A DNA stretch of 64,000 nucleotides from Amorphophallus konjac (GCA_022559845.1 CM040121.1:346864243-346928242); one strand, 5' to 3'; positions 44,255 through 55,560 are shown, counted from the stretch's first letter. The notes: generated from the sequence alone by a model not told the origin. A program made the numbers and translations.

Positions 44255-44520
44255 GAAAAGCAAGGGATGTGGGAAAAACAAATGACTTCTAAGGGTAAGA
44301 AATACGTCGTAAGGGTGACAAATAGGTCGTTAGGGTGACTAATGCTTCTAAGGGTAACAAATAGGTCCTAAGGGTGACAAATTATTTCTAAGGGTAATAA
44401 ATGGGTGTTTAAACGTGAAAAATAGCCTGTAGTGGTGACAAATGAAAGAGACAGAGCGAGAGAGAGAGAGGGGGGGCATTAACAAACAGAAAAAATGGTA
44501 GCTCCTGGCAGAAGTCTCAA
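44255..44520 (+). repeat. Direct repeat D, copy 2
   Basis: Same order of motifs as 43535-43790, about 725 bases on, with moderate divergence. The GA run is interrupted. It is followed by AGGTCGGTGCAC motifs (44545-44790), the inverse of the 40250-40530 array. Confidence 0.8.
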
Positions 44521-44799
44521 CCTCCTACAGTCCTACACTCATATGGAGGTCAGTGCATGTTTGCATGTAAGCGCATAAGGTCGCTGCACATGTTCAGTGT
44601 TACATTTCAGGTCAGTGCACATGAACAAAATGCTGCATGCAAAGGTCGGTGCACATTGTCACTGTTTCACACTAAGGTCTGAGCATATGTGCATGAGCGC
44701 ACACTAAGGTCTGAGCATATGTACAATTTTAGATTTGAGCATATGTGCAATTTTACGTCTGAACATATGAAAGGCAAGTCGAGTTAGAAAGATAGGTAG

Positions 44800-45150
44800 A
44801 GTTTAATCAGTGTCGTTTGATGATTAGGAAAGCTTCAGATTCGTGTTGGTAGAGTTAGGATCGCTAGGATACGGTTAAATCTTTCAAACGAACTTGAGTT
44901 TCTTCAAGTTTCACTGTCATGAGCTATTTGTCACCGTTACAGAGCTGTTTGTCATTTATAATGGCTATTTGTCACCGTTAACGAGCTATTTGTCACCCTT
45001 ATTACTCGTTAGGCGTCGCCTTTGTTTCGCTTCATCACATATTGTGACTTCTGTTATTGATTTATCACCCTTACGAGACATTTGTCAGCCTTGAAGCCTA
45101 TTTGTCACCACTAATGACTATTTGTCACCACAATGCGGTATTAGCCATTA
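44800..45150 (+). repeat. Repeat R, copy 2 (direct)
   Basis: GTTTAATCAGTGTCGTTTGA through TTTGTCACC motifs to GCGGTATTAGCC. Its reverse complement is at 46830-47190 over the whole length, forming an inverted pair about 1.7 kb apart. Confidence 0.82.
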
Positions 45151-45733
45151 CAGTATCTCTCTCCGACCTCTCGTCTACTATGCGGTTGATGTATCTAGAA
45201 GAAAGGAATTTCGGTCCAAGTGATCTCATGACCGACAAAAAGGAAGGACCGAGAGTCAGAAAAGTTGTGAGAGATGGAAAGATCTTCGCGGTCTCGTCGC
45301 TTCGATTTCCACAGAGTTGGGGAGGCACGAACACTCTTTTGCCCTCTGGGGATTTCGTCTCCTTCCTATAAATAGAGACTCTGTAGGGAACACGAAGGAC
45401 ATCCTGAGTTCCTTTGGCAGTCAAAGACAATCTCGTGAAGATGTCGTCGTCTGAGAAGTCAGTTCTCGCCAAATGTCTGTGCTTCTGAAAGGAAGCCCTG
45501 TCGGTGCCGGACCAGCCATCAAGGGAAAGTAGCGGCGGTGATGTTTTGGAGGAATACAAGCAGGGGTACCTGCAAGGGTGGCAGGATGCCTTGGCGAAGG
45601 TGGACCGCCTGTTTTGTAACAAGGGGGTGTCGAGCCTCCAACCTGACAGGTTCCGTCCCAAAGAGGATGAGTAACCGCTTGTACCCTCACACCCTATCAA
45701 TATACTTTCTTTTTCTGCAACCTTTCTTTGCAT
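45150..45733. other. Unrecognised open region (possible captured gene fragment)
   Basis: The + strand has MRLMYLEERNFGPSDLMTDKK to 45371 and, in another frame, GDVLEEYKQGYLQGWQDALAKVDRLF to a stop near 45674, with an AAG-rich junction between. The - strand has a 202-codon ORF (45733-45125) over the same DNA. The + strand C-terminal part looks more protein-like, but no family could be named. The block lies between inverted copies of repeat R, so it may be cargo of a smaller element. Confidence 0.3.
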
Positions 45734-45899
45734 GATGAATGCTTGATCTTTGCGTCATGTGGTTACTATCAAATGAAGGATAACATCCATCACAGATAGG
45801 GGTTACCTTTACGAAGCGGAGTTCTTCCCCTATAAGTAGCAGGGTTTGTCGATATTTCTAATATTAGTAGGGCTTATCTTCATGCTCATAGTTCATCGC

Positions 45900-46160
45900 T
45901 AGGATCCATTTGTCACCATTCATGCACATTTGTCCCCCTGTTGATCTATTTGTCACCACTAATAGGTATTTTTCACTCTTAGCATGCAGGAGCCGTCGTC
46001 TTTGCTCCTGGGAGACGTCGCCTTTGTGCATTTTTCACCGTTAAGAGCCTTTTATCACCCCTCATGCGCATTTGTCACCCCTGTTAACCTATTTGTCACC
46101 ACTAATGTGCATTTGTTGTCTCTGTCAACTTATTTGTCACCAATAATATGCATTCATCAC
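45900..46160 (-). repeat. TTTGTCACC motif array 3
   Basis: About nine copies of TTTGTCACCACTAAT or TTTGTCACCCCT with 15-25 base spacers. The following 46161-46825 is AT-rich with no supported gene. Confidence 0.7.
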
Positions 46161-46829
46161 TCTCATCATACATTTTACTCGGCTACTCTCACATACGAAA
46201 GGTGAACCCAAAAGAGAAAATAAATATAATAATAATAAAAATCCATAAAAAACGATAATCAATAAATACATGCCTTTGTGACAAACCATGAAAATGATAT
46301 TCAATTAATATAATAATGATAAAAGTCTAATAGAAGGTGACTGCTGCTGAATAAAGTATTCAGAATGTAAGGCTGAGGTACATGTTGGTAGGTCGTGGGT
46401 TATTAAAGGATTCCAAATATGTGACAACTGCTGAACAAATAGGGCCTAATAGTATATGTGCTACGAATTATTATCTATTTCATAAACTTGCTCAATTTCT
46501 TACCTTGTTATAATATAGTGTCTGTTGTATTTGGACTATGTTGTATCCACCTACTCTGTTGTATTTCCTTCATTCGTGACTTTTGTTATGTTTACATAAT
46601 CACCTTGCGGTATTGTCCATTTCACAGGGACATACCCTCGCATCCCTTGGTTTTCATGCTCTGTTTAGAGAATTGGATGGCAACATCGCAACCTTTGATT
46701 TTCAATTTTTATGATTTTTTTATTTTTTTATTTACTTTTTTTATAATTATACTATTATACCAATACAGAAAGAAGAACATGTTTTGAAGTTTTGGAGCCA
46801 GTCAGTCAGATAAGTCAAAATCAAGCGCG

Positions 46830-47233
46830 ACGGCTAACACCGCATAGTGGTGACAAATAGTCATCAGTGGTGACAAATAGACTTCAAGGCTGACAAATGT
46901 CTCTCAAGGGTGATAAACGGATAACAGAAGTCACAATATGTTATGAAGCGAAACAAACGCGGCGCCTAGCGTAGGATAAGAGTGATAAATATCTCGTTAT
47001 GAGTGACAAATAGCCCATTAGAAATGACAAATAACTATGTAACGATGACAAATAGCTCATGGCAGTGAAACTTGAAGAAACTCAAGTTCGTTTGTAGGGT
47101 TTAACCGTCTATGTGCTTCCTAATAACTCTACCAACACGGATCTGAAGCTTTCATAGTCATCAAATGACACTGATTAAACTCATCTAAGATCAAGGAACG
47201 AGATTATCTCCAGTTCTAATAATTTACTGTGCC
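46830..47233 (-). repeat. Repeat R, copy 3 (inverted)
   Basis: Reverse complement of copy 2 and of copy 1. It starts with the complement of CGGTATTAGCC and ends with the complement of GTAAATTATTAGAACTGGAG. With copy 1 or 2 it could form a long foldback, like the terminal repeats of a Mutator-like or foldback element. The DNA to 47640 shows nothing further. Confidence 0.8.
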
Positions 47234-47639
47234 TGATAAGTGTCTGAACAGATAAACTGCTATCTTTATAGATGAAAGAGTTTTTTATCAGGATTCTGTC
47301 AAGAGTCCTTCTTTGTCATAACAACCTCTATGGGTCTCCATACCCTGTGAAGAGGGAGTGCTTACATAACGAAGAGAAAACCATAGATAAAAAAAATGAG
47401 AAGAAAGGGCGTGCAACCAGAAAAACCAGGGTGACTTTCGTGTGTCTACGAGAAGAAGGTGACTCAAGCAACATCAAAGGGAATTCAAGTGGATAAAATA
47501 TTTTATTTTTCTGAATTCCCATTGGTGCACTTGCCAATAACTATAAAATAATTACAAAACTGACGAAAAACCATAAAAGTGCTAATTAATAAATATAATA
47601 ATATAATAATGTTTATTAATAATAGGACGGGTGGAAAAC

Positions 47640-48028
47640 TATTTAATCATTTTTCGACAGATAAAAGATTAGTCGAAAATATATCGAAATATTTCAACGG
47701 ATAAAAATTTGTTGGAGATACGTCGGCAAGTTTTCGACGAATGTTCGACCTTAAATTTATCTGTCGTAAACTATTCATATATTTTAACCTGCATTTAGTT
47801 ATTTTCAATGAAACATATTTTTGTTGGACATACGTCCGAAATATTCGACGTACTTTCGACGTTAATTTTTTCCGTCGAAAGTTTCGGACGTATTTGTGAC
47901 AAAAAAATTATGTCGAAAAATAGTCGGTAATTAGCGACGAATTTCTGACATAATATATGTCCGTTAGAAAGATAAAACATTCCGACGTATTGCCGACGAA
48001 AACTTTTTAGTCAGAAAATAGCGTCGTT
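47640..48028. repeat. C1 right subterminal repeat region
   Basis: Motifs such as TTCGACGAA, ATACGTCGG and TCCGTCGAAA in both orientations, as at 3987-4760. Confidence 0.8.
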
Positions 48029-48050
48029 ATTTCCCATTTTTCTTGTAGTG
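48029..48050 (-). repeat. C1 right terminal inverted repeat
   Basis: Reverse complement CACTACAAGAAAAATGGGAA of the left end; CAT follows at 48051-48053. Confidence 0.92.
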
Positions 48051-48053
48051 CAT

Positions 48054-49570
48054 TAAGATTGTCAGTTCCCTGAGTCATGCCTTCAAGGGATTGTTGTTTA
48101 TCCTTATTCTCCTTCTCTAGATTTTCAATTGTATTTTTCAAGTTATTATTCACTCCAACAACATCACTATATTTTTCATTAGCAATTTTGGTTTCTTCCT
48201 CTAATTTTTGCATTCTAATCTTCAATTCATCAATCACATTTTTCAGATTCTCATTTTCATTTCTCATGTCAGCTAAAGAGACTTTCAAGCTATCACATTC
48301 AGCAAGAGATTTCTTTAAACTATCATTTTATGTTTCTAGGCAAGTGATTTTATCATTCAGAGATGTATCATTCACTAAAGAAGTTATTCTTCTTTTCAAA
48401 TGCCTATTTTCCCTATGCACATCATCATACTTATTTAAGATCTCTACATATGCATCTTCCCAATCATGATGAGTATAGTTTTCGAACGGATTAGTTACCT
48501 CTTCATCACTTTCTCTTTCATCATTTTTGGCCATTAAGCAGAGTCTGTCTTCCTCATCACTGCCTGATGTGCTGCTGAGAATTCCTTCATCCTCGTCACT
48601 CGAGGTACTGACCATTGCCTTTCCTTTCTTATTCTTTGACCTGAATTTCTCCTTTTGTAGCTCGGGGCACTTCATGTGACCAGCTTTCTTGCAATTATAA
48701 CAAACATTAGAGTGAGTGTTCTTATTAGTTTCAGATCTATACTTCGACTGTCTCTTTCCAGAATGATATTTTCTTCTAATCCCTTTTCCTTCTTTTCTTA
48801 AATTTTTTTTTAAACTTCCTAGTGAACATGGCAAATTCATCTAGATCAACCTCTGAACTAGAAGAGCTATGCTCACTAGAGGATCCTTTGCTACTAGAAG
48901 CTACTTTCAGAGCGAGGGGTTTTCTCTTCTTTTCAGACTCATCAACCCTCTTAAGGTTCAACTCATAAGTCATGTGAGAACCGACGAGTTCATCTATAGT
49001 TGTTGTGGCAAGGTTCCTAGACTCCTGCATAATAGTGGCCTTAGTGTGCCAGATGGGAGTCAAGGACCTGAGAATTTTTCTAATAATTTCATATTCACTG
49101 TAGGCCTTACTGAGGCTCCTCAAGCTATTGGTTAGAACCATCAAACGGGCATACATCTCAGAGATGGACTCATTTGGCTTCATTTTGAAGGCTTCATATT
49201 CTAAAACAAGCATGTTAGCCTTAGTTTCTCTTACCTGAGATGTACCCTCATAGATTACCTCTAGCTTATCCCACATCTCCTTTGCAGTGGAGCATGACGA
49301 AATTCTTGAAAATTCTGTGGGATTGAGAGCACACTGAATTGCATTGATGGCACTCCAATTTAACGTTGATTTGCGACTTTGCTCTCTCATCCATACTTCC
49401 TCATCGTCAGGGAGCTCCAATGGTCCTTTGCTTACCACCTTCTAGATCTCGTAATCTTTCGCACGTAGGAAGACCTGCATGCTATTTTTCCAGTATGCAT
49501 AATTATTACCATCAAAGTAAGGTGGCTTACTTGTTGAGTGGCCTTTTGCGGTAAAACCTTTGGCATCCAT
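48054..49570 (-). pseudogene. S2 gag, N-terminal and coiled-coil part
   Basis: Starts at 49570 (MDAKGFTAKGHSTSKPPYFDG). One stop lies early (after KDYEI, where S4 has W). The frame then runs VVSKGPLELP...AKEMWDKLEVIYEGTSQV to a frameshift in an A-rich run near 48795. The next frame has a zinc knuckle with altered spacing (CYNCKKAGHMKC, CX2CX4HX2C), an acidic serine stretch, a stop at about 48328 and a coiled coil (KVSLADMRNENENLKNV...) that ends at the C1 insertion in NLNA. S4 Gag matches all along. Confidence 0.88.
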
Positions 49571-49614
49571 CGTAGCTAATCTCTTCGAGATGTTAAGCCC
49601 TTACAAAGAGTTAG

Positions 49615-49626
49615 GCTCTGATACCA
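49615..49626 (-). other. S2 primer-binding site
   Basis: GCTCTGATACCA on +, i.e. TGGTATCAGAGC on -, two bases from the LTR. Confidence 0.88.
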
Positions 49627-49628
49627 CA

Positions 49629-50395
49629 TGTTCGAATAGATGAACAATAAGATCTAGAGGGGGGGTGAATAGATCTATCCCAAAATTCACAGAAATAAGC
49701 TGGTCAAATGCGAAATTAAAAGACTTAGCCAACCACTACCAATTCAGACCATTAAGATGACTGGACAAGAGATCTAGTACGATGTAACAGCCGAAATGAT
49801 CAATAGAGAACTATAAATGATAACATAATTAATTTACAGATAGGTGAGATGCAAGCGGGTTGTGCAAGAGGTACGAGACGGAGGTGAGACTTAATGAGTC
49901 TACTCATGCAAGAAGGCAACCTTTCAGATAGGCCTAACCTATCCTTCTGGTAACTTCTTTTTATATACCTCTTCACACAGTCAGTAGTTATAAGCAATAG
50001 AAATTAGATCTAACAGAATGTAAGAGATGATCAGCGAAGTAGATGGAAGATGCCGACACAGACAATCACACACGAAACACCAGAAGATTTTTAGGTGGTT
50101 CGATCTCTTGCTAGAGATTTACATCCACCCCTTACTCGGGATTACTGCTGACTCACAGCTTGAATCCGCTGATCCACAGCTTCGGGGATAAAGCCCCTAC
50201 AAACCACTAAGCGTCACAGCTTGCTAGACTGCTGATTCACAGCTTCAACTGCTGAGCTTCACAGCTTGCTAGATTGATGATTCACAGCTTCTACCGCTGA
50301 GCTTCACAGCTTGCTGTCTGAGGATTCAACCTCACCTGCTGAGCTTCACAGCTTGCTCTACTGATACACAGCTTACAATAGACTTGAAAAGAAAA
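49629..50395 (-). repeat. S2 5' LTR, truncated by G2
   Basis: Begins (in + reading) TGTTCGAATAGATG and contains the complement of the TTCACCCCCCTCTAGATC segment near its inner end, as in S4 and S1. CACAGCTTGCT-type repeats (50150-50390) correspond to the AAGCTGTG repeats of the other Sirevirus LTRs. It stops at the G2 border. Confidence 0.8.
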
Positions 50396-50870
50396 TGTAG
50401 CACCCTGAGAATTTATTTAAACAAAATTTCTAATCATTTCAAAAATTTCTAATTATTAAATTGGAAATCCCTTTTTGGTAAAAAAATTCAACTAATTCAT
50501 AAAAATCTGGAAAAACTATAATCGAGTAGAGGACGAAGCATTTAGACTATTTGTCTTCTAGGGTAAACCCTAATTTAATTTTTAACCAAGCCGAATTAAG
50601 GATTTAAGGCTAAAAATTGGACTTTAGACTATCTAGACCATAGATTGCCAAATTAGAGCCCAAATCGCCATCGTTTGGGCCCAAACCAAGCCCAATAGGT
50701 TGGCCTTTTGGAGTGGCCCAAAATCCCTCTCTTTACTTGCCAAAACCCTAACCCTAGAATTCGAATTTGGATGACCGGCGGCGCATGACTTGGTCAAGCG
50801 CAAATCTTGCACGACCGCGGGTGTAGGACTCTATCCTCTTCGATCGATCCTTCCCGAAATTTATTGGCCT

Positions 50871-50877
50871 TATAAAA
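50871..50877 (+). promoter_or_regulatory. Putative TATA box, G2 LTR
   Basis: TATAAAA in CCTTATAAAACCGACC, 475 bases into the LTR. Confidence 0.55.
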
Positions 50878-51339
50878 CCGACCCTAGCCCGACCTAGTGT
50901 CGACGTTTGTTGCGGCTGCCGGCGAGGAGCAAGGACGTGGGAGTATTTGGCGGCGAGGGTAAGGTTCTCTTCGTGTGGTTCAGGTGCTTACATCATCTTC
51001 TTCCTTCGATTAAGGTTGGCAGTCGTAGTCCAAACCCATTATAAAATATACTGTTGGAAGCGTCTACAAGTCCTCTTTCTATCCATACTAAAAGCCCTAA
51101 ATTTCATCTTGTGTAGAGGTCGTATTTGTGATTTTAGTAGAAACATGTCGATTTAGGGTTTTGTCCTCGATAGCTTCCCTAAATTGTTTGATTCTAGGTT
51201 GTATGGTAGGCTAAAAATCAATTAATCATGCCTAGTCACGTAGATTTTTATGCTCTTTCTATTGCTTCCATTTTGCCCAATTATTGTTTAGTGTATTGCT
51301 CGGATTTGGTGTTACAATTAAGGCCTATCAAAGATCGCC

Positions 51340-51600
51340 AGAGACCGGGTGTGTCACCCTGTTTGCGGTCGTAATAGGTACCGCTTGGAACCCTAGCGGT
51401 CGAATGATAGACCATTTTCCCCAGTAACTATTCTGGGCCATGCGGCCTATCAAATGACCATTTAAGAAACCCTAGCGGTCGCTCGACAGACCATTTTTCC
51501 CTATTTACCAACCCTGTTGATCGTCACCCTAAGCGGTCATTCGATAGACCGCTAGCCTCTGTTAGCGGTCCTCCGGAGACCGTTTCGTGTCATTGATTTC
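51340..51600. repeat. Palindrome cluster AGCGGTC...GACCGCT in the G2 LTR
   Basis: Inverted repeats such as AGCGGTC-ATTCGATA-GACCGCT and GCGGTCCTCCGGAGACCG, several within 260 bases. They are of the same general design as the palindromes of the G1 LTR but with a different core. More GCGGTC/GACCGTTT half-sites lie at 52120-52410 and 61750-61850. Confidence 0.75.
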
Positions 51601-52418
51601 ATTTGTCGTATGCTTTGATTATGTTGATTACCTCGACTAGAGTGCATGTGTAGGATAGAAACCCACACATGAATTGGTAAATTATGGAATTTATGAACTA
51701 ATTTAACTATGTGCATGATTAATATATCTCTTCCGTTCCATATCCAACATGATCTTGATGAAAATTAAAATTTGTATCAGCATGTCACAATAATTATGGT
51801 GAAATAAATGTGAAAAGTATCTAGGATTGTTTGACGGTCACTCCACTCCGGTGGTACTGACTGACCGATCATCTACTATTTTTCGATGTTTCATTAAACC
51901 TTTAATCTTGTAATGGCCGGGACTCTCCGCCGGATATTCCTTCTGTCAGAGTAGGACCTCCATTATGAGACCTCCGTAAGACCCCGCGAGCCTGGGATTC
52001 CCACTAGGACGCCGGGCGGGTTGCACCTTCAAGACCTACACCAATTACTCGATCGAATCACCCATTTTACAGCTCGGAGTTCAGGCCTGCCTTGGCTTAA
52101 ATGTAGCCCTGGGCTAGACCGTTTGGTGCTTTAAGCGGTCTAGTCATGACGATTTTCTAGCTGGCCATGAGCTAGGTTCTGCTGGTCGTCTACCTTGTTT
52201 CCCATCGACCTAGCAATGTCTAAATTGACCAAATCGCCTCTGGCTCGACCTGAGAGGTGTGGGCTGGACCCTGGTTCAGTTTCATTATGTCTTGGGCGGG
52301 CTGGGAGCCCTTTAGGTCGACTGATTCAATCTTGCTGGGCCTTGATTGTTTGCGGTTGTCATTAGACCGTTTTCATCCTCCAAGCGATCGTCCAAGGACC
52401 GTTTAGGGATGGGGCGGC

Positions 52419-54024
52419 AGTAAGGTTACATACAGCACTGTTTGGGCAACGCAACGGATAACAAAAATTTATTTACTCGAACCCAACTTGATTGAATCCT
52501 AGAACCGTGCTCTAATCGATGTATTAAAATACCCTAACCCCTAACTACGGGTTGCAGATTTCACCTTGCGCGGAACGATGCTGTCCGCAGTGCCCGATGC
52601 AGAATCTCGTGAACACCGAGCCGCATAGAAGTACAGCCTCTAGAATAGACTCACACAGATCCTCGCGCAGCAACGGTATCTTCCCGGCACGATCTTACCC
52701 AAGCTTTCCCCTTCTAGAGAGAAAAAGGGCTTCTAGAGAGAGAGAGAGCAAGAGGGAAGAAGGGGGAGAGAAAACCTCTCTTCACTTGCTGTTAGTGCTT
52801 GATTAAGCTAAGGGGGGAAGAGTTCTCGTAAGTGGCATATATATAGGATTAGGCCCTTTTGAAATGAACCCATAAGGACTAAAATCGTATATATATCCTT
52901 TTTATTATTGTACATATATATTAAGCCCCTCTTATATGCCTTTCCAAAAGGATTTCAAGAGAATTAATATATACATTTGTATAATAATAATCCGTCACCC
53001 AAGAATCCATTGTGTGTGATCCTCTAGGCCCTTAGTCACTCTAGTTTAAGGCCCATTAACTTATAATTCCTAATTAGAAGTAAATTAAACTTATTATTCG
53101 CTTCTACTAAAGCCGAATAATAGTTTAATTTATTTCGAACCTTTGATCACGTTGGGTCAAGCAAATCCGTGTGATCCTAGAGGATGCCGGGTTTAAACCA
53201 CCATGTCTGGTACCTGTAAGTCTACAGTTGCCGCATCGCTATAATCCCTCGCTCCTTCTATGAGTCTGGTTCGATCGAGGGTATGGTTTCTGTCAAACCC
53301 CGTGATCGTGCCATTTGACCATGACCTCCTTAAAGTGTATGACGTCCCTTCTAAACAAACTCACACGACCCTGGCCAGGGATTTAATGGAGCGTCAGTGT
53401 CATGACCCATTAACTATCTGATATATACCCGACAGTGAGCGATCCCCTCTTGACCATTGATGATCTTCACACGTATCTTGAAATGGTTAATGACTCGGCA
53501 ATTCATGACTTATGGTTAAAGTCACTTAGCCAAGTAATTAAACCATTCCAATCCTCGTGTAAGATCCAATCAATGTCTCAGGTCAAAGAACCAACGATGC
53601 TACTAAGACAGTTGGATCTTAAGTTGACATTAGGTATAATCAACCATCTGAAGATCCAATAACGGATCAGTTCAGTGTACATCCTCCAAGGACATACACC
53701 TATACATATGTGTTGGTGCCCCACACCAATGACCATTAGACTGGTCAGTCACACATCATGTGTACTGGTTTAATAGGTAATCAAAGTCCCTGAGTGATTA
53801 CCCTCCAACCAGGAACAGTTTAAGGTATGTGTCCATGTAAAGTCAATCTCATGATCGAGATCCCATCTCGAGTTGACTTTACAACCACATATCCTAGGGA
53901 CATCGTAAAGTAATATACAATCACATATTTACGCTCAAATACTATTTTATTAATAATGAACAAGATCGTACAACTATTGGGCCTACCAAACCTTAAATTG
54001 GCTTGTAGCACACCAATACTAACA
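52419..54024 (-). repeat. P1 3' LTR (1606 bp)
   Basis: Matches 60117-61724 with scattered single differences. A TATATATA candidate promoter at 52838-52845 lies upstream (on -) of a purine-rich AGAGAG/CTCTCT leader. Confidence 0.9.
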
Positions 54025-54650
54025 ATCTCCCACTTGATGTACAGCCAATTGCCCACAACTTTGAGGCACATCTTATCTCGATGGCGCTCAAATACAATCT
54101 ATGTCAAAGGCTTAGTCAGTGATTCTGCTATGTTGTCTTCTGACGGTACACGCTCTACCGCCACATCTCCACGATCAACAATCTCCCGAATAAGGTGGAA
54201 GCGCCTGAGAATATGCTTCGACCTTTGGTGAGATCTCAGTTCCTTCGCCTGGGCGATTGCCCCATTATTATCACAAAATAATGGGATGGGAGCTAATATC
54301 TCAGGAACTACGCCAAGTTCCAAGATGAATTTCTTCATCCATACGGCTTCCTTAGCAGCTTCAGCTGTAACAATATATTCTGCCTCCGTCGTCGAGTCCG
54401 CAGTCGTATCTTGCTTGGAGCTTCTCCAACTGACTGCCCCTCCATTCAACATGAATACAAACCCAGACATGGATTTGCAGTCATCTGGATCTGACTGGAA
54501 ACTAGAGTCTGTGTAAGCTCTAAGCTATAGGTCCTCTCCTCCATAAAGCAGAAAAAGATCCTTAGCCCTTCGCAAGTACTTAAGTATGCCCTTACTTCCT
54601 TCCAGTACTCTTTGCCTGGATTTGCCTGATATCTATTGACAATGCTCAAG
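54025..54650 (-). pseudogene. P1 RNase H and end of reverse transcriptase
   Basis: The - strand ORF 54470-54099 has SGFVFMLNGGAVSWRSSKQ, STTEAEYIVTAEAAKEAVWM, and RSKHILRRFHLIREIV, the copia RNase H pattern with conserved D and E. It ends at LTKPLT near 54099, about 75 bases before the LTR. It is joined by a frameshift to the upstream DVANA... segment. Confidence 0.85.
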
Positions 54651-55560
54651 CATTGGCAACATCAAGCCGTGTACATAGCATTGCATACATGATTGACCCT
54701 ATGGCTGAAGCATAGGGTACCTTATTCACGTGTGCCACCTCCTTAGATGTTTTAGGGCTCATCCCCTTAGATAGGCAAATTCCATGTCTCATAGGAATGA
54801 GACCTCTTTTGGAATTTTTCATCTTAAACCTTTTGAGGATAGTATCTATGTACATGGATTGGGATAATCCTAGCATCTTTTTAGATCTATCTCGATAGAT
54901 CCTTATGCCCAGCACATAGGATGCTTCTCCCAAATCCTTCATGGAGAAGGTCTTGGACAACCAAGACTTAGTTGATGTCAACATCCCTACATCATTCCCA
55001 ATGAGTAAGATGTCATCAACATAAAGGACCAAGAAGGTCATAGAGCTCCCACTGACCTTCTTGTAAGCACAGGGTTCATCTTCATTCCGAATAAAGTTGA
55101 AAGCTTTGACAGCTTCATCAAATCTTAAGTTCCAGCTCCGAGATGCCTGCTTCAATCCATAAATGGACCTCTAAAGTTTGCATGCCTTATTAGGATGAAG
55201 CATGGAAGTGAATCCTTCATGTTGTACCATGTACACCTCTTCTAACAGATTTCCATTCAGAAAAGCTATCTTCACATCCATTTATCAAATCTCATAATCC
55301 AGGTATGCAGCAATGGCAATGAGGATTATGATTGACTTAACCATGGCCACAGGTGAAAATGTCTCGTCATAGTCAATACCTTGTCTTTTACGATACTCTT
55401 TCGCCACTAATCTGGCCTTGTATGTGTCAATTTATCCATCTGCACCGATTTTTTCTTTTGAAAATCCATTTGCAGCCGATAGGGACTTTCCCTTCAGGTA
55501 CATCAACCAAGTTCCAAACTTTGTTGGTGTACATGGACTAGATCTCTGAATCCATTACCT
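54646..55560 (-). pseudogene. P1 reverse transcriptase
   Basis: The open part (55155-54646) holds KQASRSWNLRFDEAV, LYVDDILLIGND (YVDD active site) and GIRIYRDRSKKMLGLSQ. Upstream to 55560, the N-terminal fingers are readable only with several stops and frame changes (VWNLVDVPEGKVPIGCKW, then SIYGLKQ). Confidence 0.8.

Larger units (their letters stand above)
3965..48050. mobile_element. C1: CACTA (En/Spm) DNA transposon with nested insertions
   Basis: Left end CACTACAAGAAAAATGA and right end, as reverse complement, CACTACAAGAAAAATGG form terminal inverted repeats of about 22 bp with one mismatch. They are flanked by the 3-bp duplication CAT (3962-3964 and 48051-48053), the target length of this superfamily. 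Both ends carry CGACGAA/ACGTCG-type subterminal repeats. TNP2-like and TNP1-like transposase genes lie on the - strand at 12.95-6.6 kb. The flanking S2 gag frame is restored across the insertion, which proves the boundaries. About 21 kb of the 44 kb is C1 itself; the rest is S3, S4 with G1, and K1. Both transposase genes are broken, so C1 is not autonomous now. Confidence 0.9.
48051..50395 (-). mobile_element. S2: Sirevirus on the - strand, 5' part (right of C1)
   Basis: Contains, from right to left, a truncated 5' LTR (49629-50395), a primer site (49615-49626) and gag (49570-48054), which continues beyond C1 at 3964-3435. G2 cuts the LTR at 50395. Confidence 0.85.
50396..52418 (+). repeat. 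G2 5' LTR, first part
   Basis: TGTAGCACCCTG to the P1 insertion. Includes a TATA box (50871) and a group of AGCGGTC/GACCGCT palindromes (51340-51600). Confidence 0.85.

Noticed and set aside
45125..45733. 202-codon protein-coding gene on the - strand
   Set aside because: No recognisable domain, overlap with a more protein-like + frame, and a setting among degenerate repeats; kept only as an open question.
46458..46787. 109-codon hydrophobic ORF
   Set aside because: Low-complexity translation of an AT-rich stretch, with no start context or family match.
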